Positions 5,570-11,638 of a stretch of DNA of 11,638 nucleotides are shown piece after piece. The translations under genes and the position numbers were made by a program. The notes beneath the pieces were generated by a model, which was not told the origin of the DNA, searched no databases, and saw only the letters and a list, made by a program, of their open reading frames with translations. Numbering within the stretch: the stretch's first letter is position 1; every line of letters begins with the position of its first letter. Source of the stretch: Flavobacteriaceae bacterium (GTDB lineage: Bacteria > Bacteroidota > Bacteroidia > Flavobacteriales > Flavobacteriaceae); contig JAGKWW010000070.1 in assembly GCA_021151665.1 (NCBI GenBank), forward strand, positions 1-11,638, in the 5' to 3' direction.

Positions 5570-7672
5570 TTAAAGCTCCTCATAAATAACTTCGAGCTTA
5601 TTCCTGTAATAGTTATACGTTTCTACCTGTGCGCGGAACACTTTCTGGTCGGGGCGCTTGCGGTATTTATTTTCGAGCGATTCGCTGTGAAGCCTTGATT
5701 TTACATTGCCTTTCCAACCTATCTCAAAGGTGTCTATCAGTTCCTGCTTTATCTCGGGGTCGTAGATGGGGGTTGTAACTTCCACCCGCGCATCGAGGTT
5801 GCGGGTCATGAAGTCGGCAGATGAGATGTACACGTCCGGAGATCCTCCATTGGCAAAGATATAGACCCGGGTATGCTCCAGGTACTTATCTACAATACTT
5901 ACGGCTTCAATATTTTCGCTCATACCCGGCACGCCCGGTATCAGGCAGCACATCCCGCGGATGATCAGGTCTATCTTCACACCCTCGCGGCTTGCTTCAT
6001 ATAGTTTATCGATCATCCTGTAGTCGGTAAGGCTGTTCATCTTCAGCTTAATATACGCTTCATTGCCCGCAATGGCATTCAAAATCTCGCGGTCTATAAG
6101 CTTGTAAAATTTGCTGCGCGTATAGTGCGGCGATACAAACAAGTGCTTGTACCGGTGTACCTTGTAGTTGACGTCAAAAAATTCGAATACCTTGCTTACA
6201 TCCTTCATAATCTGTTGATGTGCAGTAAAGAGCGTAACATCGGTATAAACTTTTGCAGTAGATTCATTGAAGTTACCGGTTGAGATGAAACCGTACCGAC
6301 GGATCTTCTTCTCTTCCATGCGCTCGATCACGCATATTTTGCTGTGCACCTTTAGGCCTTTTACTCCAAAGATCAGGTTAATGCCTTCCGTTTGCATCTG
6401 CTCCGCATACGATATATTGCTTGCCTCATCAAAACGCGCCTGCAGCTCTATCTGCACAGTCACTTTCTTACCATTCTTCGCAGCGTTGATAAGTGAACTG
6501 ATAATCTGAGAGTTCTTGGCAAGCCTGTAAAGCGTTATTTTGATGGAGATAACTTTCGGGTCAAGCGCCGCTTCCCGCAGGAACTTGATAATGTAAGAGA
6601 ATGACTGGTAGGGTGCGTGCAGCAGGTAATCTTTCTTTTTTATCTTTTGAAGGATGCTCCCTTCGAGGCTCAGCCCGGTGATTGGCAACGGGTGGTCTTC
6701 CGCATACAGCAGGTCACGGCGGCCCAGAGTTGGGAAGCCCATATAATCCCTGCGGTTATGATAGCGGCCGCCCGGTATGATACTATCGGCTGCATGAATG
6801 TGAATGCCTTTAAGGAAAAACTCCAGCGTGTCTTTCTCGATTGCCTGGTCGTATACAAACCGCACCGGCTCGCCGATACGCCTATCGCGCACGCCGGTAG
6901 ATATCTTCTCCATAAGGCTCTTGCTCTGGTCGCTGTCTATCTCTAGCTGTGCATCGCGGGTTATTTTTATCATGTGGCACGAGATGCTTTCGTACCGGAA
7001 TATGTTAAAGATGTTGTGCAGGTTGAACCGTATAACGTCATCCAGCATAATCACATACTGTTTCTCCCCCACCGAAGGAAGTATGACAAAACGGTTGATG
7101 GTACGCGGCATTTCTACCAGAGCATACCGCACATTTCGAATGAGTTTATCCCCTTCTTTTTTTGGTTTCATCACCAGTTTCACAGCGAGGTAGCCTGCAG
7201 TATCCCGTAATAGCGGAAACTCTTCGAGGTCATTCAGGATGATGGTAACAAGCTCGGGGCTGACTTTCTGGATAAAGAAATCTTTAACGAAAAGCTGCTG
7301 CTCTTTGTTAAGCTGCGTTTCATTAACCATGAAGATATTCTCCTTCTCTAGCTCCGCCTCAATTGCGCTGAGTATGCGAAGGCTTTCCGACTGCTGCTCG
7401 ATTACTATATCGGTAATTTCGCGCAGCAATCGTTGGGCCGAAATACCGCCAAGGATATTTTCGCCCGACTGCCCTTCCATGCTTAGCCGCCGGATGGCAG
7501 CATAGCGCACCCTGAAAAATTCGTCGAAGTTATTGGAGAAAATCCCGAGGAACCTGAGGCGGTCCAGTAACGGGACATTAGTATCGCCGGCTTCCTGAAG
7601 CACTCTGGCATTAAAGGCCAGCCAGCTCTTTTCCCTGTCAATATACCGGTTTTCCGGCGAGTGGTGGATCAT
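5570..7672 (-). CDS. ppk1: Polyphosphate kinase 1
   Basis: The product has 700 residues, full length for PPK1, which reversibly polymerises the ATP gamma-phosphate into inorganic polyphosphate. The N-terminal domain begins NRYIDREKSWLAFNARVL (8-25), with FSNNFDEFFRVR at 45-56. The histidine that becomes phosphorylated is expected at H443 in GLKVHSKICVIER (439-451), followed by GFISTGNFNESTAKVYTD (461-478). The second active-site histidine is H600 in YLEHTRVYIFANGG (597-610). RYHNRRDYMGFP (303-314) and ITLYRLAKNS (379-388) are also typical. The ATG at 7672 is the only start that keeps the conserved N-terminus; it is preceded by an A-rich leader lying in the end of sixA, and the two genes overlap by 35 bases in different frames. 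ppx follows 42 bases downstream. The enzyme is usually a membrane-associated tetramer; nothing is missing from the active site. Confidence 0.97.
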   Translation of the reverse strand: MIHHSPENRYIDREKSWLAFNARVLQEAGDTNVPLLDRLRFLGIFSNNFDEFFRVRYAAIRRLSMEGQSGENILGGISAQRLLREITDIVIEQQSESLRILSAIEAELEKENIFMVNETQLNKEQQLFVKDFFIQKVSPELVTIILNDLEEFPLLRDTAGYLAVKLVMKPKKEGDKLIRNVRYALVEMPRTINRFVILPSVGEKQYVIMLDDVIRFNLHNIFNIFRYESISCHMIKITRDAQLEIDSDQSKSLMEKISTGVRDRRIGEPVRFVYDQAIEKDTLEFFLKGIHIHAADSIIPGGRYHNRRDYMGFPTLGRRDLLYAEDHPLPITGLSLEGSILQKIKKKDYLLHAPYQSFSYIIKFLREAALDPKVISIKITLYRLAKNSQIISSLINAAKNGKKVTVQIELQARFDEASNISYAEQMQTEGINLIFGVKGLKVHSKICVIERMEEKKIRRYGFISTGNFNESTAKVYTDVTLFTAHQQIMKDVSKVFEFFDVNYKVHRYKHLFVSPHYTRSKFYKLIDREILNAIAGNEAYIKLKMNSLTDYRMIDKLYEASREGVKIDLIIRGMCCLIPGVPGMSENIEAVSIVDKYLEHTRVYIFANGGSPDVYISSADFMTRNLDARVEVTTPIYDPEIKQELIDTFEIGWKGNVKSRLHSESLENKYRKRPDQKVFRAQVETYNYYRNKLEVIYEEL

Positions 7673-8159
7673 GCTTTTTTAAATGGCTTGGAAAAATTAG
7701 ATTACTCGTGTTACCTTTTTGTATCGCATCCCAGCTGTCAGCATCAAATTCAAGCGACACAACTCCGGCGGTAGGTACATTCTCTACTGCCCGATTTCCA
7801 AAGATATTCACAAAATTAGTAATTGCATCATTATGCCCAAAAAGAATAAGGTTATCATATTGATTATCGCACGATTTAATCACCTTTTCCAACGCTTTCT
7901 CGTCAAACGTATATAGGCTGTCCTTAAATACAATTGTTTCTAACGGTATCGAAAGGCTCTCTGCAAAGATGTAGGCTGTATTTCTTGCGCGTTGGGCAGT
8001 GCTGCTCCATACTACGTAAGATTTTGGCAAATATGCCTCTATGTTGGACGCCATTAAGTGGGCATCGGCAATTCCCCTTTTGGAAAGTGGGCGGTCTTTA
8101 TCTATAAGAGGAGCATCCCAGCTCGATTTTGCATGGCGGATCAGGATCAGTGTTTTCAT
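7638..8159 (-). CDS. sixA: SixA-type phosphohistidine phosphatase
   Basis: The product has 173 residues and is a small histidine-phosphatase-superfamily enzyme. The RHG signature is LIRHAKSSW (6-14), with the nucleophile H9 after R8. S52-S53 and R57/R59 in SSTAQRARNTA (52-62) complete the phosphate pocket, and the second histidine is H109 in LFGHNDAIT (106-114). D20-R23 in IDKDRPLSKRG is the usual SixA segment. SixA enzymes remove phosphate from phosphohistidine on signalling proteins (in E. coli, components of the nitrogen phosphotransferase chain). This copy has about a dozen extra C-terminal residues compared with E. coli SixA, and they are encoded in the 35-base overlap with ppk1. The gene heads the sixA-ppk1-ppx group; 94 bases separate it from pdxH. 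In that gap I see only weak promoter-like sequence, so its own promoter is not established. The substrate in this organism is unknown. Confidence 0.92.
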   Translation of the reverse strand: MKTLILIRHAKSSWDAPLIDKDRPLSKRGIADAHLMASNIEAYLPKSYVVWSSTAQRARNTAYIFAESLSIPLETIVFKDSLYTFDEKALEKVIKSCDNQYDNLILFGHNDAITNFVNIFGNRAVENVPTAGVVSLEFDADSWDAIQKGNTSNLIFPSHLKKHDPPLAGKPVY

Positions 8160-8253
8160 ACGTGCAGAGTTTTAACAGTTCATAATCAATAATTTAAATG
8201 TCTGAAAAAATGCGTGCCCTGTATCCCTAAATGTTGTTAAAGTGCTATTAAAT

Positions 8254-8898
8254 TTACGGCGCCAGCCTTTCCATTTTCCACGAAAAGTCTTCCTGAAGAG
8301 CGTATCGTATCCTGTCGTGCATACGGTTAGGCCTACCCTGCCAGAATTCAATCGACACAGGCTTTACAATATAACCACCCCAGTGCTCAGGCCGTACAAT
8401 TTCTCTTCCTTCATATTCTTTTTCCAGGCCGTGCAGCCTTTCGTCCAGAAACTCGCGCGAAGGTACCACTTCACTTTGCGGAGACGCGATTGCCCCCAGC
8501 CTGCTGCCTTCGGGCCTGCTTTCGAAATAGCCGTCGGAAAGGTTAGCCGGAACTTTTTCTGCCGATCCTTTTATAATGACCTGTCGTTCCATTTCGTGCC
8601 AGAAAAAAGAAAGGCACACGTGCGGGTTGGCTGCAATTGCTTTCCCTTTTTCTGAATTGTAATTCGTATAGAAAATGAAACCTTCGTAGGTAAATTGCTT
8701 TAGCAGCACTACACGTGACTTCGGGTAACCATCCAACCCTATCGTAGATACAGTCATTGCATTTACTTCGCCCGTTCCGCCAAAATCTTCCATTTCCAGG
8801 AACCAATTGCGGAAAAGGGTTATTGGGTCTTCAGGTACGATGTCTTCGGTAAGGGCGCTTTTCTCGTACGATCGGCGGTAGTTACTAAGGTCTTTCAT
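8254..8898 (-). CDS. pdxH: Pyridoxamine/pyridoxine 5'-phosphate oxidase
   Basis: The product has 214 residues, the standard length. PdxH uses FMN and oxygen to convert pyridoxamine 5'-phosphate or pyridoxine 5'-phosphate to PLP, releasing hydrogen peroxide. The substrate- and FMN-binding stretches are visible: YRRSYEKSAL (7-16), PKSRVVLLK (59-67), FYTNYNSEKGK (76-86), FFWHEMERQV (98-107), SRPEGSRLGAIASPQS (127-142), RPEHWGGY (169-176) and FWQGRPNRMHDRIRY (185-199), with the PLP-contacting R and H residues near the end. The start is the ATG that begins MKDLSNYRRSY, as expected for the family. A tandem 8-base array starts only 2 bases upstream of the ATG, so its translation leader is made of repeat sequence, which is unusual. 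It may be read from the rnz transcript or from an unrecognised promoter in the spacer. Function is secure. Confidence 0.97.
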   Translation of the reverse strand: MKDLSNYRRSYEKSALTEDIVPEDPITLFRNWFLEMEDFGGTGEVNAMTVSTIGLDGYPKSRVVLLKQFTYEGFIFYTNYNSEKGKAIAANPHVCLSFFWHEMERQVIIKGSAEKVPANLSDGYFESRPEGSRLGAIASPQSEVVPSREFLDERLHGLEKEYEGREIVRPEHWGGYIVKPVSIEFWQGRPNRMHDRIRYALQEDFSWKMERLAP

Positions 8899-8900
8899 AT

Positions 8901-8980
8901 TTAGATTATTGGATGTGTTAGACTATTAGAATTTAGACTGTAAGAGTTTTAGACTGTTGGAGTTCTATACTGTTGGACTA
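8901..8980 (+). repeat. Left 8-base tandem array (TTAGACTG consensus)
   Basis: There are ten consecutive units, mostly at 8-base steps: TTAGATTA, TTGGATGTG (9 bases), TTAGACTA, TTAGAAT (7 bases), TTAGACTG, TAAGAGTT, TTAGACTG, TTGGAGTT, CTATACTG and TTGGACTA. The array abuts the pdxH start codon (8896-8898). The units face those of the 9057-9128 array, which carries the same motif on the opposite strand. The 76 bases between the arrays are AT-rich, contain no open frame, and hold only weak promoter-like sequence (minus-strand TAACTTTA at 9046-9039, without a proper TTG upstream). Confidence 0.75.
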
Positions 8981-9056
8981 TCTTGTATGACCTTTGATTA
9001 CAAGATTTAGGTTGTTGAATTGCTAATTATCATAAACTTAAAGTTAATAATTTTTA

Positions 9057-9128
9057 AAGTCTATAGGTCTAATGATCTAACTGTCTAAAGGTCTAATAAT
9101 CTAGTGATCTAATTATCTAACGGTCTGA
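9057..9128 (-). repeat. Right 8-base tandem array (TTAGAYNN consensus), entering rnz
   Basis: Nine units are spaced exactly 8 bases apart. Read on the minus strand from 9128 they are TCAGACCG, TTAGATAA, TTAGATCA, CTAGATTA, TTAGACCT, TTAGACAG, TTAGATCA, TTAGACCT and ATAGACTT. The AGA core is present in all nine. The first two units and part of the third lie inside rnz and encode its last residues; the TAG stop codon (9111-9109) is part of the third unit. It forms an inverted pair with the 8901-8980 array. Confidence 0.85.
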
Positions 9129-10029
9129 ACTCAAAAACCTTCCCATCATCTGCCAGTTCGGTATTTTCAAAAATCGTTTTTGCTTCGTCGCGGAAATGCT
9201 CTATGCTGTCATACCTCGTGGAGAAATGGCCGAGGATCAGGTGCTTCACATTCGCGGCCCTCGCGGTTTCAGCCGCCTGTTTTGCTGTAGAATGCATGGT
9301 CCGCTCACACAGGTGAACTTCACTTTCTAAAAATGTGCTTTCGTGGTACAGCACATCGGCACCTGCTATTTGTTGAAGCATATCTTCATTATACATTGTG
9401 TCCGAGCAAAACGCGTAACTCTGCGGTGGTGGCGGATCGAATGTAAGCTCAGCGTTCGGCACAACAGTTCCGTTGTCAAGCAATATATCGCCGCCGTTCT
9501 TTATTTTCTGGTAATAACAGGTATCAATACCGAACTCTTCCACCGCAGCGATGTTGAGCCTGCGGAGCCCGGGTTTCTCCTGAAAAAGGAATCCATTCGT
9601 GTACACCCTGTGCTTCAGCGGAATGGTTGTAACAATCACTTTCTCATCTTCAAATACTACCTGTGGCTCATTGCCTTCCAGCTCATGAAAATACAGGTTG
9701 TATCCCGTCCATGAGTTCGACAACTTCAATTGCAGCAGGATAATTTCCTTCGCCCCTTTCGGCGCATGGATGTGCAGGTCGGTTTGGCGGTTGAGCAACG
9801 AAAACGTAGATACCAGCCCGATAAGCCCGTAAAAGTGATCTCCGTGCAGGTGGGATATAAAGACGTGGTTTATTTTCGAGAAACGTATCTTATTTTTACG
9901 CAACTGCACCTGTGTACCTTCCCCGCAATCTATAAGGAACATTCTCTCTTTCATCTCCAGCACCTGTGCCGTTGGATTGGTCAATGTGCGCGGTGTGGCA
10001 GCATAACAGCCTAATATGGTTAACTTCAT
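9109..10029 (-). CDS. rnz: Ribonuclease Z
   Basis: The product has 306 residues, the short bacterial RNase Z form. It is a metallo-beta-lactamase-fold zinc endonuclease that trims tRNA precursors at the 3' end. Metal and catalytic residues: HLHGDH at 60-65 (H60, H62, D64, H65), H140 in PLKHR, D210 in FCSDT and H268 in LGHFSTRY. The start MKLTILGCYAATPR with the PTAQVLEM segment is typical of the family. FDPPPPQSYAF (198-207) corresponds to the PP-containing segment before the metal-binding Asp. The C-terminal residues RPLDN and the stop codon are written in the 8-base repeat array, so this end has probably been replaced or extended; the catalytic core is intact. It lies 48 bases behind the STAS-like gene, which is likely its operon partner. 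Confidence 0.96.
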   Translation of the reverse strand: MKLTILGCYAATPRTLTNPTAQVLEMKERMFLIDCGEGTQVQLRKNKIRFSKINHVFISHLHGDHFYGLIGLVSTFSLLNRQTDLHIHAPKGAKEIILLQLKLSNSWTGYNLYFHELEGNEPQVVFEDEKVIVTTIPLKHRVYTNGFLFQEKPGLRRLNIAAVEEFGIDTCYYQKIKNGGDILLDNGTVVPNAELTFDPPPPQSYAFCSDTMYNEDMLQQIAGADVLYHESTFLESEVHLCERTMHSTAKQAAETARAANVKHLILGHFSTRYDSIEHFRDEAKTIFENTELADDGKVFEFRPLDN

Positions 10030-10077
10030 ATTGTATTGCTTAAGTTTTGGGGCGACGGCAAAATACCCGTTCAGGAC

Positions 10078-10410
10078 CTAAAACCCAAGGTCTCGTTCTA
10101 TCTCCTCCATCTCTATGATGTCGTGCGCTTCCAGCAACGTGGGCACCACAACCATTTCATCAGGCATATCATTAAAGTCGGCATCGCTGGCCACAATTAC
10201 AAATGATTTCCGGGCTTTGCGGTGTTTGTTCGATAAATCCAGGAATCCGAGAATCTCATTCAGCCCGAGACTTTTATCATTGCTAACATCCAGGATTATA
10301 TTTTTCTCCTTAAAGCCTTTATACCCCAAGGCAATATTAGCAGTAAATGCTTTGATATCGCCCTGTGTATCGCGAATAATTACCGTATGCCCTTTTTCTT
10401 CTACTTTCAT
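10078..10410 (-). CDS. Small STAS-like protein upstream of rnz
   Basis: The product has 110 residues. The pattern of a short strand (VIIRD), a helix (DIKAFTANIALGYKGFK), a strand (NIILDVS, 37-43), a helix (LGLNEILGFLDLSNKHRKARK), a strand (SFVIVAS, 69-75) and a final helix (TLLEAHDIIEMEEIERDLG) matches the STAS / anti-sigma-factor-antagonist fold. The usual DSSG phosphorylation motif is not clearly present; DKSLG (45-49) sits nearby, so a classical Ser-phosphorylated switch is doubtful. From memory, close relatives sit next to rnz in other Flavobacteriia and are sometimes labelled ribonuclease Z by position, although the protein has no metal-binding motif and is not a nuclease by sequence. 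A partner or regulator of RNase Z is an inference from gene order. ATG at 10408-10410; no alternative start. Confidence 0.82.
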   Translation of the reverse strand: MKVEEKGHTVIIRDTQGDIKAFTANIALGYKGFKEKNIILDVSNDKSLGLNEILGFLDLSNKHRKARKSFVIVASDADFNDMPDEMVVVPTLLEAHDIIEMEEIERDLGF

Positions 10411-10435
10411 GCGAATGCACTGGTTTGTTATAATG

Positions 10436-10443
10436 CTAAGATA
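10436..10443 (-). promoter_or_regulatory. Candidate -7 box for the STAS-like gene and rnz
   Basis: On the minus strand TATCTTAG, followed by CA, lies 25 bases before the ATG at 10410 and differs by one base from TAnnTTTG. No clear TTG is found 17-20 bases upstream, so this rests on the -7 box and its location in the only gap (72 bases) between pyrB and this gene. The surrounding AACTTCGTAnCTT string recurs before yciO. Confidence 0.35.
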
Positions 10444-10482
10444 CGAAGTTGCATTTTTATGACCGATATTTTCGCGTGATAT

Positions 10483-11412
10483 TTACGGGCGTATTTTAGA
10501 AGCCAGCAGGTAGATCGCTGCCATGCGTATTGCCACGCCGTTCTCAACCTGGTCGAGTATAACTGATTGCTGCGAATCGGCAACATCGCTGGTTATTTCT
10601 ACTCCGCGGTTTATCGGGCCGGGGTGCATGATCACCACTTCTTTATCAAGGGAATCAAGTAATGCCTTGTCTACACCGTATTGTTTGGTATATTCCCGCG
10701 TTGAAGGGAAGTAGTTTACATCAAGTCGCTCGTTCTGTACGCGGAGCATATTGGCCACATCGGCCCACTCGAGCGCTTTGCGTAAATTTGGCTCCACCTT
10801 CACCCCGAGTGACTCAATGTACTTTGGCATGAGGGTTTTCGGTCCGCAAACTTTTACCTCTGCCCCCTGCATCTGTAGTGCAAAAATGTTGCTCAGCGCC
10901 ACGCGCGAATGGAGAATATCGCCAACAATAACCACCTTTTTTCCTGCTACGCCACCAAGCCTTTCATGTATCGTAAAGCTGTCGAGCAAGGCCTGCGTTG
11001 GGTGCTCATGCGCGCCGTCGCCGGCATTTACAATACTTGCCTTTACATTTTGCGAAAGGAAATGTGCAGCGCCCGGCTTTTCATGGCGCATGACTACCAT
11101 GTCTACTTTCATTGAAAGGATATTGTTGACGGTATCAATAAGTGTTTCCCCTTTTTTAACTGACGACTGCGCCGCCGAAAAGCTGATCACATCGGCAGAA
11201 AGCCTCTTTTGGGCAAGCTCGAAAGACAGGCGTGTGCGCGTACTGTTTTCAAAAAATATATTGGCAATAGTAACATCCCGTAATGACGGAACCTTTTTTA
11301 TAGGGCGGTTAATAACTTCTTTAAACTGGCCCGCCGTTTCAAATATCAGGTCGATATCCCCTTTATTGATGTATTTGATGCCAAGCAGGTGGTTTACGCT
11401 AAGTTCTTTCAT
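10483..11412 (-). CDS. pyrB: Aspartate carbamoyltransferase, catalytic subunit
   Basis: The product has 309 residues, the normal catalytic-chain length. It joins carbamoyl phosphate and aspartate to make N-carbamoyl-aspartate, the committed step of pyrimidine synthesis. Carbamoyl-phosphate binding: FFENSTRTR (53-61) with S57-T58-R59-T60. The 80s loop is SSVKKGE (83-89). MRHEKPG (108-114) and GDGAHEHPTQALLD (131-144) line the active site, GDILHSRVA (164-172) opens the aspartate domain, and MHPGPINRGVEI (262-273) closes the site. pyrR ends 19 bases upstream, giving a pyrR-pyrB order as in many Gram-positive and Bacteroidetes pyr operons. No pyrI regulatory chain follows; the next gene is the STAS-like one. 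Control is probably through PyrR acting on the leader, which lies beyond the right edge. Confidence 0.97.
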   Translation of the reverse strand: MKELSVNHLLGIKYINKGDIDLIFETAGQFKEVINRPIKKVPSLRDVTIANIFFENSTRTRLSFELAQKRLSADVISFSAAQSSVKKGETLIDTVNNILSMKVDMVVMRHEKPGAAHFLSQNVKASIVNAGDGAHEHPTQALLDSFTIHERLGGVAGKKVVIVGDILHSRVALSNIFALQMQGAEVKVCGPKTLMPKYIESLGVKVEPNLRKALEWADVANMLRVQNERLDVNYFPSTREYTKQYGVDKALLDSLDKEVVIMHPGPINRGVEITSDVADSQQSVILDQVENGVAIRMAAIYLLASKIRP

Positions 11413-11431
11413 TGTTGTGTTGTGTAGTTAG

Positions 11432-11638
11432 CTAAATAAGATAAACAGCATCTTCGCCTTCGTTTTCCTGCCACGAAACTTTTACCTTTTCGTCGTTTAT
11501 GGCATCTACCTGCCTTCCACGGTAATCGGGCTGTATGGGAAGGTGGCGGCTGAAGCGCCTGTCGATAAGCACCAGTAATTCTATAGACGATGGCCGCCCG
11601 AAGGATTGTATCGCGGTGAGCGCCGCCCGGATGCTTCG
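11432..11638 (-). CDS. pyrR: PyrR bifunctional pyr attenuator / uracil phosphoribosyltransferase (3' part only)
   Basis: Only the last 68 residues are in the window; the gene continues past the right edge. They read RSIRAALTAIQSFGRPSSIE, then LLVLIDRRFSRHLPIQPDYRG, ending in a TAG stop. This is the conserved C-terminal part of PyrR, including the FGRPSSIELLVLIDR strand-turn and the RHLPIQPDYRGR segment. PyrR binds UMP/UTP and the pyr operon leader RNA to reduce expression when pyrimidines are abundant, and it also has uracil phosphoribosyltransferase activity. pyrB follows after 19 bases, so the two are co-transcribed. The PRPP-binding motif lies outside the window, so catalytic competence cannot be judged. 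Confidence 0.92.
   Translation of the reverse strand, partial: RSIRAALTAIQSFGRPSSIELLVLIDRRFSRHLPIQPDYRGRQVDAINDEKVKVSWQENEGEDAVYLI

Noticed and set aside
8160..8253. Promoter for the sixA-ppk1-ppx unit in the gap after pdxH
   Set aside because: No box near TAnnTTTG with an upstream TTG could be found; read-through from pdxH is equally possible.
8899..9130. CRISPR array
   Set aside because: The units are 8 bases long, contiguous and without spacers, and no cas gene is nearby.
11413..11431. PyrR-binding attenuator between pyrR and pyrB
   Set aside because: The gap is only 19 bases with no hairpin; any pyr leader element would lie upstream of pyrR, outside the window.

Overview
The window looks like a chromosomal segment from a member of the Flavobacteriia (Bacteroidetes), with GC content in the mid-forties by eye. 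The basis is the style of the proteins (PcrA, PPK1, PdxH, RNase Z, PyrR/PyrB), A-rich translation leaders instead of strong Shine-Dalgarno sequences, and a TAnnTTTG-type promoter box in front of pcrA. There are no transposases, integrases, phage genes, rRNA/tRNA genes or CRISPR arrays. Most of the content is housekeeping.

Positions 1-1111 (plus strand) hold three small genes. The first is a 45-residue putative membrane microprotein followed directly by a terminator hairpin. After a 250-base spacer come a 71-residue, extremely hydrophilic, probably disordered protein and a 106-residue YtxH-like protein with an N-terminal membrane anchor. These two have the same 10-base leader string at the same distance from their ATG. 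A strong terminator ends them and overlaps the end of the convergent gene.

Everything from 1110 to the right edge is on the minus strand. In order of transcription (right to left) it reads: pyrR (partial) - pyrB (pyrimidine regulation and synthesis); a small STAS-like protein - rnz (tRNA 3'-end processing); pdxH (PLP synthesis); sixA - ppk1 - ppx (phosphohistidine phosphatase, polyphosphate kinase, exopolyphosphatase), a polyphosphate cluster in which sixA and ppk1 overlap by 35 bases; pcrA/uvrD helicase; a yciO-type TsaC/Sua5-family gene; and a 98-residue protein of unknown function 2 bases behind it.

The most unusual DNA lies between genes. The rnz-pdxH spacer carries two facing arrays of a degenerate 8-base unit (TTAGACTG-like). 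One array stops 2 bases from the pdxH start codon. The other runs into rnz and supplies its last codons and stop. The pcrA-ppx spacer carries a separate 7-base periodic tract ending in five near-perfect GACTTTC units. No complete novel system such as a defence island or toxin-antitoxin pair could be supported. The leads are the repeat arrays, the sixA/ppk overlap, the STAS-like partner of rnz, and the small plus-strand proteins.
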